64,000 bases of DNA from assembly GCA_012932295.1 (NCBI GenBank), contig JAAONU010000002.1:23963770-24027769 (forward strand), given 5' to 3'. This stretch comes from Cyclina sinensis. Its lineage: Eukaryota > Mollusca > Bivalvia > Venerida > Veneridae. The position numbers and the translations under genes are program-made. Shown piece by piece: positions 1-11,974 of this stretch. The notes beneath the pieces are model-generated. The model was not told the origin of the DNA. It made no database searches and was given only the letters and a program-made list of their open reading frames with translations. Numbering within the stretch: the first letter of the stretch is position 1; every line of letters starts with the position of its first letter.

Positions 1-1164
1 TATTATGAATACCTCAACATGGCATAGCAATAAAGAGGATGTCTGGACGTCAATTTCCTAACTTGAAAGCTGTTGAAATAGTTCTCAATAAGAAATTGAA
101 TCTTTTGTTTTCAAAATAAAAAAGTTAGATACAAGACTTTGGTTCTTGACTGAATAAACCTAGCTTGAAGTCAATGTGCGTATGAAACAGTCTTGTTTTA
201 TTTAAAGAGCAAACTGTTCTCTTCGCATATATAATTTGCAGGCTTGTCTCCATATACTTGGTAAGAAGGTCTCCAGTGTCCAGAATGTCCTTAAATAAAT
301 TATACCGAAATAGTATCAAAATCAGAGAACAATTGAGTTTGTACCTAAGTTATTAAACTTTGTGCGGGAGTTCTCTAGCCTCTTCGGTCAAGTGTTGGTA
401 ATTAATGTTAAAGCTGCTATATTGGAGCTAGCTAATGTTTTCACATTATGTAATTTTACTGTTAGCTGATTTGCTTTGCAGTTTACATACGAATTTAACT
501 ATAATATACATTAACTGCAATGTCCCTTGATAAATTTCAGAGCGCAGAAAGAACACTTTTTACAGGTAAAGTTACATGTAATATTAATCAAAGATTTTCT
601 TAAAACAGCTTTCATTAACCATTGTCTAGGGATCGGCTTGGCCATATACATGTTCAGACGAGAAAATGTGGCTTCCTATGTCAACAAATAAGTGGTTTTT
701 AATGCTACAAACACGTTACAAAAGATGAACACAAACAGTTTAAAAACGTCAACACCGATAACAAGTCGAAATAATAAAAATATTTCTGATATTTAATGTG
801 TATTAATTCATAGAAAAGTGTTAAGATGTTTTTTTTTGCATAAGTCGCGTATATTTTAATACTATGCTGATGAACTTTTCACCGTGTGTTAATACGAGTT
901 ATTTTATAGCAGTGGATTTGATATTTCCCCTATTGTTATGATAATGGGATATGATTTCACGATTCATGATATTTAACATATTTAATCTCTGTGAGTGCTA
1001 ACAAAGCCAAAGTTGTTCAATCTGATTAACGGGTCTGACATAACTTAAGTAGGACTTAGAAAACAGTAGACGGTTGTTAATGAGTGCCCATTCAAATTAG
1101 AGAACACCCAAACTACAAAATGTATTGAATAAACTTGAAGCAAAGACATCTTTAATCAGTACTT

Positions 1165-1214
1165 AATAATAATAACAACAACAGCAGCAATAATAACAAT
1201 AATAATAATAATAA
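1165..1214. repeat. AAT/AAC trinucleotide microsatellite
   Basis: Imperfect run of aat, aac and agc triplets of about 50 bases, read directly from the sequence. Confidence 0.9.
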
Positions 1215-2459
1215 ATTATAATTGGAAACGAACATACGAATATGTCATAATATTACAGGTCAAACTGGTTAATTAACTGTCAAACATACTAAAACATGTT
1301 TGATAATTTTTCAATACCTTTAAAAACGGTGTAATAATGATAATAGTAATTAGGTTTAAGATTCTACAGCTTTTTATCAATCAAAGGAGTGGATGGGCTG
1401 TGCCTATATGTGCTAAGCATTTCATTTTCATTAACATTTCAGTACAGATCGGTTTAAAATATAACATAAAGCATATAAATTAACAACTTCAAGTGAAAAG
1501 GTAAATATAGATATTACCTTAATCTTTTGAACCGTCCATTAATATATGTATCCGAAACTTTAATGTCAAATAGAAATAATGTCACCAAAAGTATGCGTAA
1601 GTGTATCTACGGCCTGAACAATTAATCCTCTATAAATATTGAACCGGATCGCCGATCTTTTAGTCACCTGTGTGTTCTTATGCTATAAAGTTAAACATTA
1701 AAATAAAGTCGTGCGAGACTTATTTATTTTTCATTCACAATAACGTCACAGGGATTTTCAAAGTTTCGATTCAATGTCTATATAATCTTTAACATAAATA
1801 CAACAAATAGAACGTTCATGTCGGATTGTAATCAAAAACCGATCACCTCCGATTGGTATCGATTAAGAAATTGTTTAAGACAGTATGATACCCCAACGGA
1901 AAATACTAAAGAACACTGTGACATGCCTTTAACAAAGCCTTATACTGTCTGTTTAGTTGTCATGTATGTTCATGTCAGATTATATTGACACACAATAAGT
2001 ATTACTGGTGATATAAGCCACTTGTTTTGACCGTCAACTGGTCATATCTGGACATTTAAAACCTACTTTCCATACATAATACACTTAAAATATCTGCTCA
2101 TACGTATTTGTTGTATGTTTGTGGCTAGTAACCCCAACATTAGACTAACTTACTGACTGAGATACCTAACTCTTTATGTAAGGTATGGCTGCTAGTTTAT
2201 AAAGTAACTATTACTATGCTCTCGGAAAGACGGACTGATACACTGAATGACTACATCATTAAATACTGTAATTCTGCGCCCAAAACATCAACCCTTTACC
2301 AAAAGTCTGTCAAGCTATTAAAATGTACACAGATTTTTATTCATGTAATAATAAAGAAAATAAAAGATATTGTCTGATTACTGCATATATTATCAATAGC
2401 AAATTCTTGACCCAACTTATCATTATTTCTTAATATTTCAAGACTACGACGTCTACTTC

Positions 2460-2481
2460 ATGATGATGATGATGATGATGA
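2460..2481. repeat. (GAT)n microsatellite
   Basis: About seven uninterrupted GAT triplets, ending in acgtttatt. Confidence 0.9.
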
Positions 2482-3799
2482 CGTTTATTTCGTATTAAGA
2501 CCTAACCTGTAATGATCCTATCTACCCAAGTTGCCCCCTTCACGAGATACCTAACTAAAACAAGGACAGCTTTTTAACAATAATACCCCTTTACCTTAAA
2601 CAGTTCATTTTTTATCACTAATATTCCATTACCTTAAAAAATCAAGATACGATCAACTGCATTTGAAACAATTTTTATCTTTATATCAAGATAATTTTGA
2701 TAAATGAAATTTAAACGATCAGGGAATATAAAGTTTTGCAAATTTAATTCTACAAATATTTGCGGTATTTATGCACGTATACAATGGGCATTTATTTTCC
2801 AAAACATATTATACCATAAAAACAATATATTGGATGTCGATATAGAGTCTACGACAAGTTTTGAAATAAACAGGTTTGTGATGTTTAACAATGCTTGTCT
2901 GTAAAATCAAAGCAGGGAATTCAATCCAGCACTTGTATCGAATTCAGTGAAACTAACTCAAGATTAGCCTAACTGAATTAGGGTTTCTACCATAATCTTA
3001 AACGGGAACCAGATTGGTCTGGCTGGTTTGTTTGTTTATTTGTTGTTTTTTGTGTGTCTCCGAGAAGATATTCTTCTTTTAAGATATACTCAAAATACAT
3101 ATTGCGAGAGAGAACATTTATTGTTGACATTACGATTACTTGCAGTTGAAATATTCAATTATGCTTCCATGAAAACGTCTGATTTTTATCCATCTTAACT
3201 ATCTCACTGCTGTCTGATGATCAGTCGAGAGAAGAGATATGATGTTTGGCCCGCGTGATAGTCAGTTTAACGAAATGGTAAAACAGGATACAAGTTGCAT
3301 GCTGTACTCAGTGAACTTAGTAGACGTGAAAGCATTGAGGTAAAGTGAAACCAAGGTTATGAATCTAGAATATCTTTCAGAGATACAGACTGTAAGTAAC
3401 TCTGCAGCACCTTACAATATCAACCTAGTTTCACCAGGAAAGTTATAGTAAGTATTAAACAGGCAATCACTTATTCAATACGATACAGATGAGACACATT
3501 TAACTTTTTTTCAAAAATCCAGTTACAACTTTAACCTTAAGTGATAAAATCTCGGTTTTAGGCCAAAACTAATTTGTCTGCAGACAACTGCTCATATGCA
3601 TAAAGCCCTTCTTGTCAAACTATCACCTTAGCTTTAATAAATGAACTGAAATGTTCAATATGTAATTGTATGGCTGTTAAAAATGTTATGCCAAATGAAT
3701 TTATCTGATATGTTCATTCTGTGGACATTGTTACAAAATTACCCTCAGTTACCTAAAAACATAAAAAGTTATGAAATCTATAAAAATCGAATATACATA

Positions 3800-4913
3800 A
3801 AATATTGAACGAAAAGACATCAATTGTTATCATGTCTACAAAGAAATATATGAAATAAAATGTTGAACGAAAAGACATTGAATGTAATCATGTCAATACA
3901 AAAAGAAAAGACATCAATTGTTATCATGTCTACAAAGAAATACAAAAAAACAATATTAAACGAAAAGGCATTAAATGTTATTCTGTCTATATAGAAGATA
4001 TTAAATGTTATGATGCTAAGAAAGAACAAAAATACATTAAATATTACAATGTCTATAAAAAAAAACGAACAGACATTAAATGATAACATGTCTATAAAAA
4101 TCCTGCAGACGTTAAAAGTTATCATGTCTATAAAGAACAAAAAATACTTTAACTATTATCATGTCTATAAAGAACAAAAAGTACTTTATATGTTATCATG
4201 TCTATAAAGAACAAAAATACTTTATATGTTATCATGTCTATAAAGAACGAACTGAATTTAATTGTTATCATGTGTATAAAGAACCTGCAGACATTAAAAG
4301 GTATCATGTCTATATAGAACGAACTGACATTAAATGTTATCATGTCTATAAAGGACGAACTGTCATTAAAAGTTACCATGTCTATACAAAACGAACTGAC
4401 ATAAAATTTTATCAATGTCTATAAAGGACGAACTGTCATTAAATGTTATCATGTCTATAAATGACCTGCAGACATTAGATAATACCATGTCTATAAAAAA
4501 CCTGCAGACATAAAATGTTATCATGTCTATAAAGAACGAACTGACATTAAATGTTATTATGTTTTTAAAGTACCTGCAGACATTCAATGTTATCGTGTCT
4601 ATTAAGAACCTGCAGACATTAAAATATATCATGTCTATAAAGAACGAACTGACATTTAATATCATCATGTCTATAAAGAACCTGCAGACATTAAATGTTT
4701 TCATGTCTATAAAGGACCTGCAGACATTAAATGTTATTATGTCTTTAAAGAACCTGCAGACTTTCAATGTCACCATGTCTATAAGAACCTGCAGTCATTA
4801 AATGTTTCCATGTCTATAAAGAACGAACTGACATTAAATGTTATCATGTCTATAAAGAACGAACAGTCATTAAATGTTATGATGTCTATAAAGAACAAAA
4901 ATACATTAAATAA
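3800..4913. repeat. 36-bp minisatellite, about 31 units
   Basis: Tandem array of a 36-base unit whose core is atgtctataaagaac followed by a variable middle and then acattaaatgttatc. Three unit types are visible: one with gaactgacatt, one with ctgcagacatt (a PstI-type CTGCAG), and a degenerate one with aaaaatacatt that dominates the outer parts. Because 36 is a multiple of three, open frames of up to 136 codons arise on both strands. These are by-products of the repeat and not genes. Confidence 0.93.
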
Positions 4914-4960
4914 TAACCCTCAGTGCTCAACAAAGTCATAGTACAGATGCAAATGCTTAC

Positions 4961-5169
4961 CTCGAAGAACAGACTACACTAAACAATTGAATAAAATGGC
5001 AGACGAAGATAAATGCATATGTGTCGGCAGTGCTACCAAGACAAAACAGAAATAAATGAATAGTTTGTCCCTTTCATGATACAGTGACTTTGTAGACAGA
5101 TTGAATATAGAACACTTACTTTACTTTGCCGTTGGCGACCTTTCTAGGCCGAACGGCCGCTGACGCCAT
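4961..5169 (-). CDS. 5' end of an unrecognised minus-strand gene (two exons)
   Basis: On the minus strand an ATG at 5169-5167 in a strong Kozak context (acaaacATGG) opens a short CpG-rich exon, 5169-5120, encoding MASAAVRPRKVANGKV. It is followed by a GTAAGTG donor. A good acceptor (polypyrimidine tract, then tcttggtag) opens a second exon at 5032-4961, which ends at a GTAAGC donor. Both exon ends are phase 2. In the frame set by exon 1 the second exon has no stop (starts NTADTYAFIFVCHF), while its other two frames do. Later exons would lie below 4,961, beyond the minisatellite, and were not found. No family was recognised. The start is fairly convincing; the second exon is weaker because it is only 72 bases long. 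Confidence 0.4.
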
Positions 5170-5179
5170 TGTTTGTAGA

Positions 5180-6560
5180 TCTTTTTTTATCCTGAAATCT
5201 GCATAACAATTCGAAACACTATATTTCTAAATAAGATCATATCTCTGAAAGCATAAATCCAAAAATTGTGGTGAAGTGTTGTTGTAGAAAATCTTCCCCG
5301 GTCCGTCTAATGTAAACAAGTCGTTTTACTTAATTTGGAATTCGTTAAAATGTCAACTTGTAAACTGTTGTCAGTGTTCAAATAATTGAAACATGATTTT
5401 AGACCCCTGCTCGCAACTTATCACTACTTCAAACTACTTCAAAATATTAAAATCTTTAGAAACTTACTAATATTAAACGTCCAAACAAACCATTATCTTT
5501 ATAGAAGTGTCCTTGCGTTAAATTGTTGTAAATTATATTTCACTGTCTCTTCAATGTTAATCTTAGCGTTTACTCTTTTCTTTCTGGAAAATCTATCCAA
5601 CTTCTATTCGAATTTTATCATTTCAAAAAAAAAAATTAAAAGACCTTTCTCCATAGAAGTATTTGATAAATTTATGTTATTAACAGTCAATATGTATTTT
5701 ATGACATACTATGTAATTTGTCTTCTGCCTTAATGAGTTTCTACTCTTCACAGATGTCAGATTGAAACACAAGATCGTGAACTCCGTTCAGCCGCTTATA
5801 TCGTCGACAATTCCAGAAGTTTGTGTACGTCATTCCATTTTTGACAATTATGAATTTTCTATTCCTCTAGCAATCTTCTTATCACGCACCTTGTCTTAGA
5901 TTGAGTGTCTCTCTTCACCACATCGTTGTATATTTACAAAGAAACAGCCGTTATCTATTTTAACTATTAACACTGAAGAAAACATTGAGTTCAAAAGGCC
6001 GTATTGATTTTGCTTTATATAAAAATGCAGATTTTTATCGGCGCTACGTAAAAAACTGATCTTTTTTATTTGATAAATGAATTAAACACAAGTATAATAC
6101 AATAGAAAAATGGGTTCTTGTCATACTGTTTTGGTGGAAATATTTATTCTGTTATGAATGGCAAAACTAAATAAAGCGAAGTTCTTCGTCAAAATTGTAA
6201 AGAACAACAAATAGCATAATGATGTATGGTCAATACAGGTATAAATCATACAAACTCCAAACATAACATACCTCTTCACAAGATATTCGCTGGGAGTTTT
6301 TTCTTCTTTTTCTTCTCTTTTATGGTTTTTTTTTTTTTCGAAATAACGACTGAGAAAGGACAAACTAAAGTCAGAACAAAAGAATGAGAAATAGAACGTA
6401 GAAAAAAATGAAAAGAAGTACTTGAATTATTCAAGCCAGTGAGTTTAGCTGTGAGTTTAGCTAACGTATGAATAGCGAATAAACGCAAGGATGGTGTGTC
6501 TTCTGTTTTAAAATAAAGATATATAATAGGAGCATGTGTCAATTTTTCGCTTTGAGAACT
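5180..6560. other. AT-rich region with no supported gene
   Basis: The left edge would be the promoter of the minus-strand gene starting at 5,169. A 115-codon + strand open frame at 5386-5733 is AT-rich with two hydrophobic stretches, but has no splice context, good start context or recognisable family. Nothing else was identified. Confidence 0.4.
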
Positions 6561-6565
6561 ATGCT

Positions 6566-6600
6566 CCCCCTCCCCCGACCCAACCCCAACCCAACCCCAA
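6566..6600 (-). repeat. C-rich tract; minus strand is telomere-like and G4-capable
   Basis: The + strand carries blocks of C (CCCCC, CCCCC, CCC, CCCC, CCC, CCCC) separated by short T, GA or AA spacers. The minus strand therefore reads as GGGG/GGG blocks separated by TT. It meets the usual four-run pattern for a G-quadruplex and looks like a short telomere-type run. Confidence 0.7.
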
Positions 6601-7803
6601 TTTCGCTGCGTTGTAATGTAGGTTTTGTTACAGTACTCGTCTAATGACCAGTCAGCAGAATAAATCTTTAAAATAATATTTCTCCACGACTACTGACATC
6701 CAAAGCAAAGAGCCACTTTACAGTGTGTAGCAATTCAGACGATAATGTTTCAAATGCTCAATCCACTCCACTCCACACTTCTAGAGCAGTAAGAAGTCAG
6801 GTTAAGAGAACTAGTGATGAGGCATTTTTTCTAGCCGGTGGGACAAGAAACGTATTTGTGTTGGCCTGTCAGATTTTTGCACTTCTGTTACCAATATTAA
6901 TCAATTTTGACGTTCCCATTAGAGGCAAATTCAGCCAAACAATGTTGAAATCACTTTTGATGGCAAAATAAACACATAAATAAAGCAACATATTTGTGCT
7001 TCCGTTTTATTCAGAAAAAAAACATGAAAATTGATTACATTTTAAAATGCTCGGTCGGTATAATTACCATTACCCGTTCAATGGAATTCAATGATCAAAG
7101 AATTAAATTTTAACCCCTTATTGTTAGATGTAAGATAATAATAATGAAACAAAATGCAGTGACGTCAAAGAAGACACCCTTTCTACTGGCAATGCAAACA
7201 CGCCTTTCAAAACCGCGTCTCCTCTCCTACAGGAGTTCTTTATAGCTACAATCCTCATGTTTTTATATAATGTTAACCAGAATATGTCCGTCTATGACTA
7301 GTCATCCGTCTAAAAGATCTCACATTTCGTAGGAATTTCTGTGTCTAAACAATATCATTCTTCCTGCAAAGTTCTAGTACTCACAAAGAATAAATAGATA
7401 AAATAAATAAATATATATAAAAAATCACGTGACCATTTTGTGAAGTCTAAATAATTGGGTGACACTGATATCTTTTTGTCAAGATTTTACACCCTTTTGA
7501 CTTGGGGTTTATAAGAATATGGAAAGGGAGACAAACATATGTAATTTTAATATAGATACCGACTAACTTACCCCGTACTTGTTTTAAACTAATTTCTAGA
7601 TAATAACAGACCGGTAATACATAATCAATATCTGTTGTTTCTCAAAATTAGTTTAATGTAGAAATCAAAAGGAGAGTAATAAGGCAAAAAAGGGAAGGTA
7701 TACGTGGTGTGAAAATGATTTGTCTTCACATTTGCATAAACTGAACACATATCTGTTTCTTTTTTGACCTGGTAAAGTATCGTTTTTACGCCGGTGCCGT
7801 TAC
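6600..7803. other. Non-coding, AT-rich
   Basis: No gene is supported. An 82-codon + strand frame at 6723-6971 has no splice signals, family resemblance or good start context. If the minus-strand gene at 7,804-10,302 is real, its 3' UTR would fall at the right side of this stretch, but no clear minus-strand AATAAA was seen close by. Confidence 0.4.
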
Positions 7804-10302
7804 TTAAAGCTTATTCAGGATGTTTCGTTGTTTCCAGTAGAAACCATCGTCGATTAACCGCAGTATACATTTCGTACAAATGGATCGAACGTGGGTGTCC
7901 GACGATGGTTTAAACGAAAACGACCTTATTTTTCTGTCGAACCTACTCAGACGTTCGAAGCTACATGTTGCTCTAACAGTATGAATAAGATAAATGCAAG
8001 ACAAAATGATATTTGGAACTTTTAAGGTTATCCAAAATGTGGTTTAAAAAACGAATTGCCGTGTTGTTAACAACATAACTTGCATACCGTTTGAAATCTT
8101 AAAATGATTTAAATCATATTATCATCTTTTAAAGCGATGCCACGCTTGTCACTTTTTGTGTAGCTTTTACTATAAATGCTTAGGTTCTTAGATCTTTTAA
8201 AATAGTTAAGAAACTTTATGGTTTCACTTGCGTTAAATCCTTCAAAATCCATGTGAATACAGACTTGTGTAAAAATACAGAAAATGAGGTTCAATTACAA
8301 TATAATTTATATTTGAAACACATGTTTACAGTAAAAAATACAGTCTGGTGGACAGAAAGTCGGTCTGATCGTTTCAAAACTATGTGTCTGGTTTCAGTAC
8401 CGTGAAGGCGGACGGATCACGTGACCTTCGTAATGGCGGCGGTCAAATTATCTTTTCTAGAATCGTCTATAAGAGTTTGACTCATTATAACCCGGTATCG
8501 AACATCAGCAACACAAGCATTCTAAATAAGATTGGTAAAGAGACCTCACAAAAGTTTTCATTTGATGTGAGCCAGTCTCAAACGTCTAAAAATACAATCA
8601 CCAAGATACACATTCTGAGTTTTGTAAAGACTGGGTAAAAATCTTATTTGAGCTGATTAGCCTAGTTTATTGCCAAATATTATAACATCCAACAGATAAA
8701 TTAACATCAATTCTGAACAAGTTTCCAACAACTTTTTCAAAATGTGACATGTTTAGTGGTCAGTTTCCTCTGACCTGAGCTGATGACCTAGTTTTCGATC
8801 CAACATGACCTAGAACAAGAGTCATGAAAAGAAATGTGTCAAAGACATGACAATGGCCACAGTCATGGTAGCTTATAACTTGATGTTATCTTGATCATTT
8901 GTGCCGAATATTTTTGCAGTCTATGAACTGAACAAAGGACTCACACGTCTAGGAATAAGACTATTATATGTCCTTTACATATATGCATTGCTGGTAAAAT
9001 TATTTATGTATTTCAAAAGTCACTGATCTAGTGATTTGTACACACAGGTCTTTAACAGAAAAAGTGTTCCAAAACAGCTTCTTACCTTTTAACTTTTAGA
9101 TTTTTACGCTCAAGTTGAACATCACAGGCGAAAATATAGTCCAATAATCAAATTGTAGGAATTGCGCACAGAAACAATATTAAGTAAATTTAAACAATGG
9201 CAATAACTCTGCCAAAATTGGTCGAATCGCAAAAGCCTGAGTATATGCGCTGCGGCATCTGATAATGATTATTCTGCGAAATACTGGAGAAAACTACATT
9301 TCTAATGTAGGAGTAAGAAATATAAAGTAAACTTTAACAAAGGTCAATAACTATGCCAAAACATAATTGAATCGCAAAAGCATAGTCTGCGTGTATGCAC
9401 TATGGCACTTGATAATGATCATTCTGTGAAACTTCGGTTAAAATCGCATGGGAAATGTAGCAGGACTTGCGCACACAAGAAATATTAAGTAAATTTAAAC
9501 AAAAAGCAGTTGCTCCGCCAAAAAAATCGGATCGCGAAGGCCGGAGTATATGCACTGCTACCCTTGATAATAATCATTGTGTGAATGTTTGGCTTATCCT
9601 GCTCACCTGTCCTCAAGTGAGGTTCATAAAAAGTATTCCTACCATATATCTACAGACATTACTGGATACATTTTTTTTTTATTTTTGCCTTATATTTTAA
9701 CGAGTAAGATATGTAAAAGAATGGATGAGTTGACAGGAAAACGCCTAAAGTGTAACGTAGTTTGCTGTTGTTTTGTTGTTGTTGTTGTTGTTTAAAAAAT
9801 CGCAATATTGAATGAGATAAATGAGTTGAATATAACTGGAATAGACGGAACTTGAATGTAAGGCGTAACAGAGAATGGTTAACGTGTCTTAGTGCATATA
9901 CTTTAATGTTGTTTTGTTGTGTGTGTGTGTGTTTTTTTTTATTATTATTTCTCCCACATAGTCCTGCATGTTGATTTCGAGCTGTGATGTAACATGTCTG
10001 TATAAAGTTTTAAGTACTCACATTTTCTCTACTGGTTTAGTGTCATGTTCCGGAGAGTTACTATCTGTCGAGAACCCATCTAAAGCAACTTCTTCTCCCT
10101 TCACCAAACTGAATAAATCCTCGTTTAGACGAGAAATACTGTCACGTCGAATCAGATGTTCGTATGACGGACGGGATAGCTTTCTCTGTGTGCTTGGCCT
10201 CGGTGTCTGATGAACCGGGTCGGTATAATCTATGTCCGGGATATCGTCATCGTCACTTTCAGCGATGGTTTTTAGCTGGTTATCCAACCCGCTGTTTTCC
10301 AT
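7804..10302 (-). CDS. Hypothetical small two-exon gene with acidic N-terminus (about 149 aa)
   Basis: Exon 1 runs 10302-10022 on the minus strand. Its ATG (ataATGG context) opens a low-complexity polar segment containing SDDDDIPDIDYTDP and later a basic and serine-rich stretch (RKLSRPSYEHLIRRDSISRL), and it ends at an AT|GTGAGT donor in phase 2. The best phase-matched acceptor below it (actgttag) opens exon 2, 7972-7804, a CpG-rich open frame including THVRSICTKCILRLIDDGFY and ending in TAA. The joined product is 149 residues. No domain or family was recognised. It may be intrinsically disordered at the N-terminus with a short C-terminal helix. The large intron (10021-7973) contains a three-copy repeat. 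Exon 1 is more convincing than exon 2; exon 2 could instead belong to a + strand reading frame at 7880-7984. Confidence 0.4.
8417..8442 (+). promoter_or_regulatory. Palindromic E-box TCACGTGA beside ATGGCGGCGG
   Basis: TCACGTGA at 8417-8424 is a perfect palindrome and the core bound by USF/TFEB-type bHLH-ZIP factors. Ten bases later comes AATGGCGGCGG, which resembles YY1-type sites found at start sites. The surrounding 60 bases are CpG-richer than their flanks. No gene could be attached to it: the frame from this ATG closes after 15 codons. Confidence 0.3.
9150..9600. repeat. Three tandem copies of a ~150-bp interspersed repeat
   Basis: Three diverged units, each containing the order: (gcgcaca...)aatattaagtaaattta, aac-aatggcaataactctgccaaaa, gaatcgcaaaagc, tatgcactgc, gataatgatcattctgtgaa. 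Unit starts are near 9160, 9310 and 9470. It lies in the intron of the proposed minus-strand gene. It resembles repeats that are common in bivalve genomes (a resemblance from memory, not a search). Confidence 0.75.
9759..9793. repeat. (GTT)n microsatellite
   Basis: Run of gtt triplets with one tttt interruption. A short (TG)n run at about 9915-9931, followed by a T tract, lies nearby. Confidence 0.85.
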
Positions 10303-11120
10303 TATGGTACACTATCTTTTACTGCAAGCACAAACAATGCCTAATGTTGAGCTGTGTTCGACACAAATATGTACATGTAAATATTACAACTTAAAAGAAA
10401 GAAGTTGTTCAGAATATTTCTGATATACATTTTAAGAAAAAAAAAGATCATTTAAAGCAACTTGAATTCCATTTATATCATGCACCCTGCTTTTCTTCTT
10501 TACAAGTGAGATTATCAGAGTAACTACCCTGTGGAAGAAAAAAAAGCAAAGTCAGCTCTTTTGTTCTTAAAATTTGGTGTGACAATGCCAAACATGAAAA
10601 TTTTAAACCATTTAATTCAGGCAACAAAGACAAATAAATCAACCAACCTCTCTGTTTCTGATTCCCCTGGTGATTCCACTGCAGATGAATTATTTCACCT
10701 TTAAACACGTTGCCTTGTTCACCTTTACACAACTTATGTGACACAGTCTGATGAATTCAAAAAATGTCTTAAATCAGTGACAAAAGGACACCAGCTTTCA
10801 AAATAGAGATGTTTACGTGAAAACCCGACTTAATGGCTTACATTCAATTATGATTTCAGTAAAGCCTTTGATGTGAATTATAAATAATGTGAAGTGATCG
10901 GTAATGGTATATAGCGACACAAACATTATCTGAAAGAGAGCAAAACTCTTCAGAAATCGACATTTGTTTTCCACAAGACAGAACTCTATCGATAAATTTT
11001 GATAACAAATTATGAAAAGAATCTAAACTGTTAAAGTTACGCAGGATTATATGGGTCACCTTGCTGAAGTTTGTAACGACAGAGAGCAGAGAACATTAGA
11101 ATTCCAGGAATCGATCATTT

Positions 11121-11121
11121 T

Positions 11122-11159
<38 letters not shown>

Positions 11160-11170
11160 TATTATTATTA
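11121..11170. repeat. (ATC)n/(ATT)n microsatellite
   Basis: About 13 perfect TCA/ATC triplets followed by four ATT triplets. It produces a poly-aspartate stretch in a minus-strand frame, which is an artefact. Confidence 0.92.
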
Positions 11171-11214
11171 TAAATGATACGGGCTAGCGTATACCTTCCT
11201 ATATTTGTATAAAT

Positions 11215-11400
11215 ACAACCTCTTACAACTGCGTCAGGGAATCGATTCTTTGGCTCAGTTGTTAGAGTTTTGGCCTGTACGCCGGAGATCGGAGTTCGAA
11301 TTCCGCTCGGGGTTATGTCTTCTAAGATGCATTGCATCTTTCTGTTACGGACTTTCATGTTCGTGAGATTGGGGCTCGTACGGGATATCCCCTCCTTTAC
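11215..11400 (+). mobile_element. tRNA-derived SINE
   Basis: A pol III type 2 promoter is visible: an A box, TGGCTCAGTTG at about 11,251-11,261, and a B box, gagttcgaattcc at about 11,291-11,303, at the spacing expected of a tRNA gene. The cloverleaf itself is degenerate, so it is not a functional tRNA. The part after the B box (gcatctttctgttacggactttcatgt) recurs at 16.29 kb, and the part before the A box (tacaacct..acaactgcg) recurs at 16.23 kb. This shows a dispersed family. A fragment of a related head (gggctagtgtatacc) lies at 11,500-11,535. Confidence 0.7.
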
Positions 11401-11974
11401 TTAGTTGTAAAAAAGTAAATAAATAAGAATCTTTTAAGATTTCTGTCTGATCTGATCTAAAAAAATACATAACCCCATTCGTCATCATAAATGAGGGGGG
11501 TTATGGGCTAGTGTATACCATCCTATAATTTTACAAGTTAAAAGGTTTCCTGCGGGGAGAAATTTTAAAAATTTTATTCCAGATTTATAATTTACGTTCG
11601 TTGAAACCATTATTAAAGCAACTGACTCCCAGAATTCAGCTAAACTGTTTTCCTAAAATCAAAGAGAAGTTAATATACTAGGGATAAAACGTAAGATTAT
11701 GCTTTTGTTCATCGTGAAAAATGAAGAAAAAAGTTGTAATCCCCAGGACTTGAGCCCACTCCCCTTTCGACCAGTACACCGCCGTAGCTACACTGAGGCA
11801 CACTGAGGCGCGTGCCTCTGTTAAAATTTGGGCAGCTAATGGAAAAATGTCGGGATTATTATCGCCGTTCCTGGACGGCGATATATACAATTAACAAGAT
11901 TTGAACAGTTTTGCCTGTACACCGCCTGCCTTTAGCCAATCAAAGCAAAGCATTTCATATCACATGATAACAAA

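Larger units (their letters stand above)
1..3780. other. AT-rich intergenic or intronic DNA
   Basis: No convincing gene was seen on either strand. The stretch holds two short simple repeats, an AAT/AAC-type run at 1165-1214 and a (GAT)n run at 2460-2481. On the minus strand at about 125-290 there is a short open stretch after a TTTATTTAAG acceptor-like sequence. It could be a downstream exon of the minus-strand gene that starts at 5,169, but no matching donor or homology was found. If that gene is real, this stretch would be its introns. Confidence 0.5.

Noticed and set aside
4149..4801. Long open frames on both strands (up to 136 codons)
   Set aside because: They are translations of the 36-bp tandem repeat, whose period is a multiple of three; no start, splice or family evidence.
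5386..5733. 115-codon + strand frame with two hydrophobic stretches
   Set aside because: AT-rich composition explains the Phe/Leu/Tyr/Asn bias; no Kozak context, splice sites or family resemblance. It remains the longest unexplained frame outside repeats.
6121..6542. Overlapping minus-strand frames of 80 and 88 codons
   Set aside because: Driven by poly-T and A/T-rich runs giving Lys/Phe-rich peptides; no supporting signal.
10478..10744. 88-codon minus-strand frame
   Set aside because: Random-looking composition, no splice sites in phase with the neighbouring minus-strand exon.
11056..11358. Minus-strand frame containing poly-aspartate
   Set aside because: It is the (ATC)n microsatellite plus the antisense of the SINE.
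11730..11830. Possible minus-strand tRNA-like sequence (ggctcaagtcctgg B-box-like)
   Set aside because: The A box and cloverleaf could not be made out; too degenerate to call even as a SINE.
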